Shown here piece by piece: positions 15,010 through 23,263 of a DNA stretch of 33,977 nucleotides. Numbering within the stretch: the first letter of the stretch is position 1; every line of letters begins with the position of its first letter. The position numbers and the translations under genes are program-made. Under the pieces are notes generated by a model. The model was not told where the DNA came from. It worked only from the letters and a program-made list of their open reading frames with translations, and did not search any database. Source of the stretch: Bacteroidales bacterium UBA1176 (GTDB taxonomy: Bacteria; Bacteroidota; Bacteroidia; Bacteroidales; WCHB1-69); contig DBYW01000052.1 in NCBI GenBank assembly GCA_002311645.1, positions 1 to 33,977 on the forward strand. Reading direction: 5' to 3'.

Positions 15010-17493
15010 ATGCTTCGATTGCATGAAAAGACCGCCATCCAGTGTGCGGACAGACAATATACATACGCCGACCTTTCGCGTTATGCGCAGTGCTATGCCG
15101 ACGCGTATGGAGAGCTTGCGAAGGACTCGAAAGTGGCAATTTTCGCACCCAATTCACCGGATTGGGTGTTTGCTTTCTATGGTGTGTTGTGCGCCCATGC
15201 TATTGCTGTGCCCATTGATGAACAGGCCACCGACGATGAGTTGAGCTACGTGTTGAAGGATGTCGCACCTGACATCATAGTCACAACCCCTGACCGCGAG
15301 AAACGTGTGCGTGATGTTGTCCGCGATGCGGGCGTCGCCACGCGCGTGCTGCTGATGGGGGATGTCCCTGCAGAGGATTTGAACATCCATGCGGCAGGGG
15401 ATATCCTTGCGTGAGACCCTGACGACGTGGTGCTCATCATCTACACCTCGGGCACAGCGGGCACCCCCAAGGGCGTGATGTTGACCTATCGCAACATCCT
15501 CTACAACGTGGACGCCGTTTCCAAACATGTCCATATTTTCGATTCGGAGCGTAATGTAATGATATTGTTGCCATTGCACCATGCCTTTCCGCTGATGGGC
15601 TCGCTTGTGGCACCTATTCGCGTGGGCGCAACCGTCGTCATCGCTGACAAGCTCAATGCCGAAAGTGTGCTCCAGACCCTCAACGACGGCAAAATCAGCA
15701 TCATCATAGGCGTGCCTCGCCTCTATGATTTGTTAGCCAAGGGTGTGATGGCCAAAATCAACGAGCGCCGCATCACCCGCTGGCTCTATAAATTAGTCAG
15801 CGCTATAGGCTGGCAGGGACTCTCCAAAACGGTGTTCTCTGCCGTGCACAAAAAGTTCGGTGGTCATATCCAGTTCCTTGTCTCAGGTGGCGCAGCCCTT
15901 TCCATTGAGACGGCTAAAGTCTATAAGGCATTGGGATTCTATGTGTTGGAAGGGTATGGCATGACAGAAACGGCCCCCATGATCAGCTTTACCCGTCCTG
16001 GCGGGCGCAAGATCGGCTATGCCGGCCATCCCCTGCCTGGCATCGAGGTGAAACTGGATGAGAACGGTGAGGTCTGTGTGCGCGGCGACAACGTGATGGC
16101 CGGCTACTACCACCGCGAAGAGGAGACTAACGCTGTCATCCGCGACGGTTGGCTCCATACGGGCGACACGGGCATCCTTGACAAATTTGGTCTCAAACTG
16201 ACTGGACGTATCAAGGACATTATAGTCACGTCTAACGGCAAGAATATCAACCCCGAAGAGATCGAGAACGCCCTCTCCAAGCATTATCCATGCATCAAGG
16301 AGGTGGGTGTGTGCGCCCCCAAAGGCGTGCTCACAGCCATCATTGTCCCGGAGATGAGTGCTGTACGTGATGACACAAGAAGATCCATGGAGGATGTGAT
16401 CCGGGACGCCGTGCTGGACTATAACAAGAACGCAGTAACTTACAAACGATTGCGTAATTTCAGCATTGTGTCAGCCGAACTTCCCAAAACCAAATTGGGC
16501 AAGCTGCAGCGTTTCTTGTTGGAACCGTTGTTGGATAAGAAAAAGGAGGACGAACCGAAGGAGATGGAGGTGGAACATCTGGGAGAGGCATACGAATTGC
16601 TCAAGCTGTTCGTGGAACGCGAAATAGAGACCAAGGCCTCACCAGACGCTCATTTTGAAATTGACCTCGCCATGGATTCCCTCACGCGTGTGGCCTTGGT
16701 TGCATACGTGGAAAGCACTTTCGATGTGAAGTTGTCACCGGAGCAGTTGGAGGAGCATAGCACACTCCGCAAATTGACGGCTTTTATCGAGACTCAGACG
16801 CACAACACCCATGCTGAAACCAAGTCGTGGCGTGAAATTCTGTTGGATAAAGTATCTCAAGTAAGACTTAATAAACCAGGTGTAACATTTTGGTGTGTAG
16901 ATACTTTTATCAGAGTTTTAATGCCTGTTGTCTATAAAATAAAAGGTACAGGGAAAGAGAATATCCCCGAAGAACCATGTCTGATAGTGGCCAATCATCG
17001 AAGCTATATGGATGCTCCCAGTTTGATATCCCAACTTTCGGCAGCTCAAGCGCGCAGAACCTATTTCTTTGCCAAAGCCAAACATTGGAGGTCCAGCTTT
17101 ATGTCGTTTATGGCCAAGAAAAACAACCTGATCTTGATGGACATCAACCAAAATGTCACGGCTGCTTTGCAGCAGGTGGCTGCGGCTTTGATGCGGGGCA
17201 AGAATGTCGTGATTTTCCCCGAAGGCACCCGTTCGCGCAACGGTAAGTTGGGCAAGTTCAAGGAGACTTTTGCCATCATTAGCCAAGCGTTGAACGTTCC
17301 CGTGGTTCCTGTTGTGATTGAAGGTACGGAGCGTGCTGTGGGACGCTGGGGGAAAATGCCCTATTTCAGATTCCGTTTCCCCATTGATGTGCGTTTTCTG
17401 AAGCCGGTCTATCCATTACCTGGCGACGAGGCCAAAGCCACGCGTGACTATATTGTCAGCATCTTTAAGGAGGCTTTGAATCAGAAATCGTAA
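15010..17493 (+). pseudogene. AMP-dependent acyl ligase/ACP/PlsC fusion interrupted by an in-frame TGA
   Basis: Read straight through, one frame of 827 codons encodes three modules. The first is an acyl-adenylating enzyme with IIYTSGTAGTPKG (about 143-155) and YGMTETAPM. The second is a phosphopantetheine carrier with attachment S557 in AMDSLTRVAL. The third is a PlsC acyltransferase with H663/D668 (NHRSYMD) and FPEGTRSRNG near 738. This would activate a fatty acid and transfer it to a lysophospholipid or similar acceptor, as E. coli Aas does with the modules in the other order. Codon 135 (15412-15414) is TGA, directly before DPDDVVLIIYTSGT, so the product is split. Both sides keep frame and normal codon use, which points to a recent nonsense change or a base-call error. 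Restart at GTG 15427 or ATG 15478 would lose the N-terminal subdomain. Confidence 0.8.
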
Positions 17494-17512
17494 TCCACCC
17501 AATATTGCGTTC

Positions 17513-18229
17513 CTACTGGAGTTGTTGCAGGTACTGTCGGATGGTCTCTTGTAGGCCAAGGTAAAGTGCGTCGCAAATGAGTGCGTGGCCGATGGAAACC
17601 TCCAGAAGGTTGGGGATTTGTTCCTGGAAATAGCGCAGGTTTACCAATGACAGGTCGTGGCCGGCATTGAGACCGATGTTTTGTCGTTTTGCTTCTTGTG
17701 CAGCGACGACAAAGTCGGCGATTGCGGCTTCGCGATCTGCAAGATAGTGCGCGGCGTAGGATTCCGTGTACAACTCCACGCGGTCGGTGCCTGTCTCTTT
17801 GGCATGGACAATCATTTCCGGGTTGGCGTCCACGAAAATGCTGGTTCGGATGCCTTTGGCTTTCAGCTGCCCGATGATGTCGGTGAGGAAACCCTTGTTC
17901 CGGATGGTGTCCCAGCCGGCGTTGGAGGTCAGAGCTTCGGGCGGGTCGGGCACGAGCGTGACCTGGGTGGGCTCAATGTCCAGTACCAGTTGCATGAACC
18001 GTTCGGAGGGATAGCCCTCGATATTGAATTCCGTGGTGACTATTTTCTTGAGGTCATAGACATCTTGATAACGGATGTGCCGTTCGTCGGGGCGGGGGTG
18101 TACGGTGATGCCTTGCGCGCCGAACCGCTCGCAGTCTTTAGCCACTTGTATTAAATCGGGTAAATTGCCGCCACGCGCATTGCGGATGGTGGCCACCTTG
18201 TTGATGTTGACACTAAGTCTTGCTGTCAT
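17513..18229 (-). CDS. pdxJ: Pyridoxine 5'-phosphate synthase
   Basis: PdxJ condenses 1-deoxyxylulose 5-phosphate with 3-amino-2-oxopropyl phosphate to pyridoxine 5'-phosphate in vitamin B6 synthesis. The 238 aa form a TIM barrel with the family landmarks: LSVNINKVATIRNARGG at the start, ITVHPRPDERHI (about 41-52), NIEGYPS, TLVPD and GLNAGHDLS. It converges on the acyl-ligase gene with a 19-nt gap between stops and is 36 nt downstream of batD, so it is probably cotranscribed with batD. Confidence 0.96.
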   Translation of the reverse strand: MTARLSVNINKVATIRNARGGNLPDLIQVAKDCERFGAQGITVHPRPDERHIRYQDVYDLKKIVTTEFNIEGYPSERFMQLVLDIEPTQVTLVPDPPEALTSNAGWDTIRNKGFLTDIIGQLKAKGIRTSIFVDANPEMIVHAKETGTDRVELYTESYAAHYLADREAAIADFVVAAQEAKRQNIGLNAGHDLSLVNLRYFQEQIPNLLEVSIGHALICDALYLGLQETIRQYLQQLQ

Positions 18230-18265
18230 AGTATTTCTTGTTAATCGTATACTCGTCTTGTCTAA

Positions 18266-19720
18266 TTAGATCTTGTATGTCTTTGCGGGTTTGTGTTTCT
18301 TTTCCGGCGTGTCGGATGGCGTATCCTGAGGGGTACGGGCAGGCGCAACCTCGATTTGGTATGCTTGGGAGGTGATAGTCTGATAGTTGCCGCTGTCGTA
18401 GTTGTAATATTGATAGGTGATGCCGGGGATGAGGAACGTGCCTTCCGAACGAGGGATGATGGTGTACTTGAAGGTCTTGGAACCGGACACGATGTCGCCC
18501 TTGGCGGAAATGTTGCCCGTGACCTTGGGATAGGTGACGTCACAGTCGGCGGGGAAGTCAATATGGAGGTCGTCGGCGCTGATATGGTGCAGATTGCCGG
18601 TGCCCGAGAAAGTGACGGTCAGCACTACTGGCTCGTTGACGTAGGTCTCGGTCTTGTTGAGTGAGGAGCTGACGGTGAAGTTGCCCACCACTTCTGTAGC
18701 GGAGGAACGGGCGTTGGGCAGGTTCTTGACTTTCACGACAATGTCATTGGAGACAAGAGGCACGTCTTTGCTCTTGTATGTGGAATAGGAGCCCCAGAAG
18801 GGGTCGCGGACGGTTGCGGGCACGCGCACGCGCAGTGTCAGGTTGAGCTTCGGAATGGTGAGCTTGCCCGTCTTGCGGGGGTAAAATGCGGTCTGCTTGA
18901 TGGTGTACACGCTGTAAGTCTTGCCATTGACTGTCTCGGAGGTCTCGTTCTTGTGGTTGAGATCCAGACTCTCTGACCAGAAGGCCTCCGAGGGGTCGAA
19001 TACGGCGCGCTGGATGCCGTAGCCGCGGTTCTGGGTCTTGATGTAGAGCTTGTGCGTGACAATGATGGCCTCGCCTTGGAATGCTTCCAAACTGGACGTG
19101 GACGCTTTGATGAAAATGTCGTCTTTGTCGATGTGGTCATCAATCTCAGCTTTCTCTTTGGATTTGGACTTTGACTTGGGTTGCTCCTGATCTTGGCTGT
19201 CATTTCCCCATTGGGGCATGAAAGGCGTGAAAAAATCGGAGAAATCGGACCAGTCGGGCATCTGGGGCATCTCGAAACGGAACCAGGTGTTGGCGTCGTC
19301 GTCGGGCTGCTCCTCCATTTTGGGAGTCTTAACCACGCTCACGGACACGGGATTGCTCTTGAGCACCCGGCCTTCGATGGAAATGTTGACACCGGGGATG
19401 GTGAAGGTGCCTTCTTTGTCACACTTGAGATAATAGGTGTAAGTGTAGGTGGTGTTTTGCTCAACGTTGCCATTGGACATGGTGATGGAAGTGCTGGATC
19501 CGATGCTGGGGCCGTTGACAAGCTCGAACTTTCCGAAATCGTAAGAGAGCACCTCCCCACGTTCGGAAACGGTGACAATGTATTTGAATTGGCGTCCGAC
19601 GGCAACTTCAGACGGGGCCTTGGCCATGCAAACATCATCTTGTGCCTGCAGTGCATTTTGAGAGGTCAGCAAGCAAGCGGTGAAGATAATCAGCGACAAT
19701 AAGTTTGTTTTCATATTCAT
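18266..19720 (-). CDS. batD: BatD-family protein
   Basis: BatD proteins belong to the Bacteroides aerotolerance (Bat) group and are thought to be periplasmic, beta-rich scaffolds. The protein is 484 aa, with a signal peptide (about residues 1-26, ending QNALQAQ), then repeated Ig-like segments of the form VGRQFKYIVTVS, FTIPGVNISIEGR and FLIPGITYQYYN. Odd points: the C-terminus is a Pro/Thr/Lys-rich tail without the transmembrane helix found in many BatD proteins, and no batA, B, C or E gene is adjacent. An ATG two codons in (19714) is equally possible as start. argS lies 96 nt upstream. Confidence 0.85.
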   Translation of the reverse strand: MNMKTNLLSLIIFTACLLTSQNALQAQDDVCMAKAPSEVAVGRQFKYIVTVSERGEVLSYDFGKFELVNGPSIGSSTSITMSNGNVEQNTTYTYTYYLKCDKEGTFTIPGVNISIEGRVLKSNPVSVSVVKTPKMEEQPDDDANTWFRFEMPQMPDWSDFSDFFTPFMPQWGNDSQDQEQPKSKSKSKEKAEIDDHIDKDDIFIKASTSSLEAFQGEAIIVTHKLYIKTQNRGYGIQRAVFDPSEAFWSESLDLNHKNETSETVNGKTYSVYTIKQTAFYPRKTGKLTIPKLNLTLRVRVPATVRDPFWGSYSTYKSKDVPLVSNDIVVKVKNLPNARSSATEVVGNFTVSSSLNKTETYVNEPVVLTVTFSGTGNLHHISADDLHIDFPADCDVTYPKVTGNISAKGDIVSGSKTFKYTIIPRSEGTFLIPGITYQYYNYDSGNYQTITSQAYQIEVAPARTPQDTPSDTPEKKHKPAKTYKI

Positions 19721-19816
19721 AAATAGTCCTTTAAATGCGTAGAACTAAACGAAGATGCTGTTCTTTTATTGTATATGTTATGTCCTGCACAGCAGTGTCA
19801 GGATGGTTGCGACAGG

Positions 19817-21607
19817 TTACATTCTTTCGGGCACGTCGATGCCGAGCAGTTTCATGCCGTTGCGCAGTGTGTTGGCGACCCATTGCGAGAGTTGCAGGCG
19901 TATAAGGCGCTTGCCGGGGTCGGCTTCGCGCATGACGGGAGTTTCCTGGTAGAAGTGGTTGAACTGCTTGGCAAGATCGTATACGTAGTTGGCGATGAGT
20001 GCGGGACTCAGGTTGTCGCCGGCGGAAAGCACAACTTGTGGGTATTTGTAGAGTGTCTTGACTAATTGCTTCTCCTCACCTTCGGGCATCGTGCCAGCGG
20101 GTAGGGGAGTGCCGATGTCCACGGATTGTTCCGCGGCCTTGCGCAACAACGAGCGTATACGGGCATGCGTGTATTGGATGAAGGGCGCTGTGTTGCCATT
20201 GAAGTCAATGGATTCTGCGGGGTTGAAGAGCATGTTCTTGGCAGGATCCACTTTGAGGATGAAGTACTTGAGTGCGCCAAGGCCAACCATCTCATACAGG
20301 GCTGCAGCCTCGTCCGGTTGGAAATCGAACTTGCCGAGAGCCTCGGTGCTTTGCTTGGCTTCCAGAAACATGTCGTCCATGAGGTCATCCGCGTCCACAA
20401 CGGTGCCCTCCCGTGATTTCATCTTGCCAGAAGGCAGCTCCACCATACCGTAGGAGAGGTGGAAGATGCTGTCGCCGAATGCTTTGCCGAGTTTCTTGCC
20501 TAAGACCAGCTTGAGCACGTCGAAGTGGTAGTTTTGTTCATTGCCCACTACGTAAATCATGCGGGAAGGATGAAACTCCTCGTGGCGCAGCTGTGCAGTG
20601 CCGAGATCTTGGGTCATGTAGACGGAGGTCCCGTCCTTGCGCAGCAACACTTTCTCGTCTAAGCCTTCATCGGTGAGGTTGACACGCACTGAGCCGTCTT
20701 CATGGCGTTGGAATACGCCTTTGTCAAGGCCCTCCTGCACAAGTGCTTTGCCGAGCAAATAGGTGTCAGACTCGTAATAGGTCTTGTCGAACTGGATGCC
20801 AAGACGGCGGTATGTTTCGTCGAAACCGGCATATACCCATTGGTTCATTTTTTGCCACAGGGCGCGCACTTCGGGGTCGTTAGCCTCCCAACGGCGCAGC
20901 AACTCTCTGGCTTCAAGCATGATGGGTGCTTGCTGTGCAGCCTCCTCCTCACTCATGCCTTCAGCGATGAGCTTGGCCTGCTCCTCTTTGTAGTGCTTGT
21001 CGAAGACCACATAGTAGTTGCCCACCAGATGGTCGCCTTTGATGTGGGCGCTCTCAGGGGTCTCGCCGTTGCCGTAGCGCAGCCAGGCCACCATCGACTT
21101 GCAGATGTGGATGCCTCTGTCGTTAACGAGGTTCACTTGTACGACGGGATGCCCGCTGGCCTTCAGGATTTGGGAGACGGAATGCCCCAACAGGTTGTTG
21201 CGCACGTGTCCCAGATGGAGCGGCTTGTTGGTGTTGGGGGAAGAGTATTCTATCAATACGGGAGCCTCTTGTCGCGGAACGCAGATGCCATAACTATCAT
21301 TTGCATGACCGTCGCGCAGCTGCTCCAGCCAGAAATTGTCCGCAACCGACAGGTTGAGGTAACCCTTGACCACATTGTATTTCGTCAGGCAATCGAGACG
21401 CTCGCACAACTTGTCGCCAATCTCCTTGGCGACGATATCAGGCGCCTTGCGCGCCAACTTGACATACGGGAACACGACGATGGTCATGTCGCCCTCGAAA
21501 TCCTTTCGGGTGGGTTGAACAACCGAAGCATCCGTTTCGACGTCTATGTTGTATAAATCCTTTAGAATAATCTTAAGTTCTTGTGCAAGTATACTCTCTA
21601 AAATCAT
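19817..21607 (-). CDS. argS: Arginyl-tRNA synthetase
   Basis: Class I aminoacyl-tRNA synthetase charging tRNA-Arg, 596 aa. The N-terminal Add1 domain (about 1-95) is followed by the Rossmann core with the HIGH-type motif HLGH at 131-134 (SSPNTNKPLHLGHVRNN). As in most ArgRS there is no canonical KMSKS; the matching place reads KMKSREGTVV. The C-terminal DALR anticodon-binding domain ends near the stop. Full length and no sign of damage. I see no clear TAnnTTTG promoter in the short gap to the neighbouring membrane-protein gene (29 nt), so cotranscription with that gene is possible. Confidence 0.96.
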   Translation of the reverse strand: MILESILAQELKIILKDLYNIDVETDASVVQPTRKDFEGDMTIVVFPYVKLARKAPDIVAKEIGDKLCERLDCLTKYNVVKGYLNLSVADNFWLEQLRDGHANDSYGICVPRQEAPVLIEYSSPNTNKPLHLGHVRNNLLGHSVSQILKASGHPVVQVNLVNDRGIHICKSMVAWLRYGNGETPESAHIKGDHLVGNYYVVFDKHYKEEQAKLIAEGMSEEEAAQQAPIMLEARELLRRWEANDPEVRALWQKMNQWVYAGFDETYRRLGIQFDKTYYESDTYLLGKALVQEGLDKGVFQRHEDGSVRVNLTDEGLDEKVLLRKDGTSVYMTQDLGTAQLRHEEFHPSRMIYVVGNEQNYHFDVLKLVLGKKLGKAFGDSIFHLSYGMVELPSGKMKSREGTVVDADDLMDDMFLEAKQSTEALGKFDFQPDEAAALYEMVGLGALKYFILKVDPAKNMLFNPAESIDFNGNTAPFIQYTHARIRSLLRKAAEQSVDIGTPLPAGTMPEGEEKQLVKTLYKYPQVVLSAGDNLSPALIANYVYDLAKQFNHFYQETPVMREADPGKRLIRLQLSQWVANTLRNGMKLLGIDVPERM

Positions 21608-21636
21608 GTATGTTTGTCTTTTACGTGGTTATTCTT

Positions 21637-22383
21637 TTATTGGTTTTTCTCTTCTTTCTTTCTGTTTTTGAAGAGGGTCTTCCAATAGTTGGCGTGCCAA
21701 AAAATATGGAAGAGGGCGATGATGGTCATAGCGATGCCGAACTCCACGTGCAGGAGCTTGACCGTCCATAACCAATCCATTTTGACGTTGTAGTTGATCT
21801 GGATGACGAGTAAGAATCCGAGCAGGCAGGAGACGAGTGCGAAAACGAGCAGCAGCACATTCCAGATCTTGCGGTGTGTGGCCAGTTTCATCACATTGGT
21901 CTTGACCAAGATGAAAGTGAGCGCGTAGAGTCCGAGAGTGAGCGATGAGATGAGGATGAGGTGATAAGGTTTTTTGGAGGATGTTTTGTCTGCTTTGGAG
22001 TCCGTTTCATCCAAGGATGGTGTTGGTTCGTCAGCTTCGGCTTCTTCAAAGGCATGTTGTGTGGCTCCTGTTACGCCGTCCGTTTCGGATTCGTTCTGTG
22101 TAGAGGTAGCGGGGGTGGCCTCAACTTCTTTGGGTTGAGTTTGGTGGGTTGTGGCTTTGTGAGCGGGAGTCTCTTTTTCCTCTTTTGCGGGGGCGGTCGC
22201 CTCTGTTACCGTGTTTCCTTTTGGGTTGGAGAGTTGTCCTCGGTCGCAGAAGCCGTCGCTGTTGGCGTCAATAAAGCGGCCACAGCGGCCCGGGCAGTCG
22301 ATTTGCGGGCAGTCTTGTTCCACTTGCGCGAATATGGAAGTGGCCAAAAGCATGAGCAGCAGGGTGAAAATGGTTCTTTTCAT
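21637..22383 (-). CDS. Membrane protein with Cys/EF-hand-like motif, flavinylation motif and three helices
   Basis: I do not recognise a named gene. The 248 aa divide into: a signal peptide (1-20, ending IFAQ); a Cys-rich stretch with C25, C30, C34 and C46 enclosing an EF-hand-like loop (DANSDGFCD, 39-47); a long Thr/Glu/Ala-rich linker (about 50-138); and three hydrophobic segments at about 140-160, 172-196 and 208-232. The last carries H212, H226 and H230, plausible heme ligands as in DUF4405-like cytochrome domains. Inside the linker D-G-V-T-G-A-T (102-108) matches the ApbE flavin-transfer consensus, and the linker should be periplasmic. I infer an electron-transfer role, with low certainty about details. 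Confidence 0.7.
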   Translation of the reverse strand: MKRTIFTLLLMLLATSIFAQVEQDCPQIDCPGRCGRFIDANSDGFCDRGQLSNPKGNTVTEATAPAKEEKETPAHKATTHQTQPKEVEATPATSTQNESETDGVTGATQHAFEEAEADEPTPSLDETDSKADKTSSKKPYHLILISSLTLGLYALTFILVKTNVMKLATHRKIWNVLLLVFALVSCLLGFLLVIQINYNVKMDWLWTVKLLHVEFGIAMTIIALFHIFWHANYWKTLFKNRKKEEKNQ

Positions 22384-22410
22384 GGAAGTGGGAAAGGCTG
22401 TGTGGTTCTA

Positions 22411-22440
22411 TTAAAAGGGGCGAGTGTTGAACCCGCCCCT
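22411..22440 (-). terminator. Terminator after the FKBP gene
   Basis: AGGGGCG (22416-22422) and CGCCCCT (22434-22440) form a 7-bp GC-rich stem. On the minus strand it is followed by TTTTAA. It lies just after the FKBP stop codon (22448) and before the next minus-strand gene begins at 22383. The short T run makes it moderate in strength. Confidence 0.65.
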
Positions 22441-22447
22441 GTGTGTT

Positions 22448-23122
22448 TTATTCAAATGAGAGCAATTCAATTTCAAAAATCAAGGTTGCGCCGCCAGGGA
22501 TGAGGCCGCCCGCACCTTGGTCGCCGTATGCGAGCTCGGAGGGGATGTAGAGGATGTACTTGGAGCCGGGGCTCATCAGCTGCAAGCCTTCGGTCCAGCC
22601 GCGGATGACCTGGTTCAAACCGAAGGAGATGGGCTCGCCACCCTGTTTCTCGGTGGAGTCGAACACGGTGCCGTCGAGGAGCGTGCCTTTGTATTTGACG
22701 GTCACTTTGCTGGTCGCGTTCGGCTTGGAACCTTTGCCCTCGGTGACCACCTTGTATTGAAGACCGGAAGCGGTGACCTTTACGTCAGGGTTCTTCTTGT
22801 TCTCTTCAAGGAACTTCTTGCCTTTTTCTTTTTCAGCTGCGACAGCGTCGTTTTGCTTGGCCTGCATGTCCTGCTGGAACTGCATGAAGATTTCCTGCAT
22901 CTCTTGGTCTGTGAATTTGTTCTTGTTGGCCATGCCGTCGCGGACGCCTTGCACGAAGGATTCCATGTCCAGGTTTAATCCATCGCGTGCCACTTGTGTG
23001 CCGAAGTTGGCGCCGATGGCATAGCTGACTTTCTGTTCTTTTGTCATGTCTTGTTGGGATTTGACGGACAATGTGGTGCTTGCGAAAAGAAGCACAAGTC
23101 CGAAAGTGAGTAATTTTTTCAT
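22448..23122 (-). CDS. FKBP-type peptidyl-prolyl cis-trans isomerase (FkpA/MIP-like)
   Basis: A periplasmic folding catalyst of 224 aa. A signal peptide (1-23) is followed by the helical dimerisation domain of MIP/FkpA proteins (about 26-112, KVSYAIGANFGTQ then a charged helix) and the FKBP domain (about 135-224) with Y144, D155, W176 and Y199 at the usual active-site places, ending LIFEIELLSFE. I chose the ATG at 23122, which begins the signal peptide. The longer frame upstream passes through the promoter and is not real. It is monocistronic: own promoter at 23159-23188 and terminator at 22411-22440. Confidence 0.93.
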   Translation of the reverse strand: MKKLLTFGLVLLFASTTLSVKSQQDMTKEQKVSYAIGANFGTQVARDGLNLDMESFVQGVRDGMANKNKFTDQEMQEIFMQFQQDMQAKQNDAVAAEKEKGKKFLEENKKNPDVKVTASGLQYKVVTEGKGSKPNATSKVTVKYKGTLLDGTVFDSTEKQGGEPISFGLNQVIRGWTEGLQLMSPGSKYILYIPSELAYGDQGAGGLIPGGATLIFEIELLSFE

Positions 23123-23158
23123 TGTTATGTGTTTTTTAGTTAATCTGATAAAGGGCGG

Positions 23159-23188
23159 CAAAAATACAAAAAATGTCAGTAGGCACAA
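23159..23188 (-). promoter_or_regulatory. Promoter for the FKBP gene
   Basis: On the minus strand the -7 box TATTTTTG is at 23166-23159 and TTG at 23188-23186, with a 19-nt spacer. It lies about 37 nt upstream of the chosen start at 23122, supporting that start. Confidence 0.75.
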
Positions 23189-23263
23189 CGTGTTCATTGT
23201 CCATTTATTGCCCACGGGCACTTTGTCGGGCAAGCGGGCGGTTCCATGAATTGGCGATCCGGT

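Noticed and set aside
15412..15414. Reading the internal TGA as selenocysteine or a reassigned codon
   Set aside because: No selenocysteine-insertion-like element is obvious, the family has no such residue there, and TGA serves as a normal stop at rng and is monitored by RF2 at prfB.
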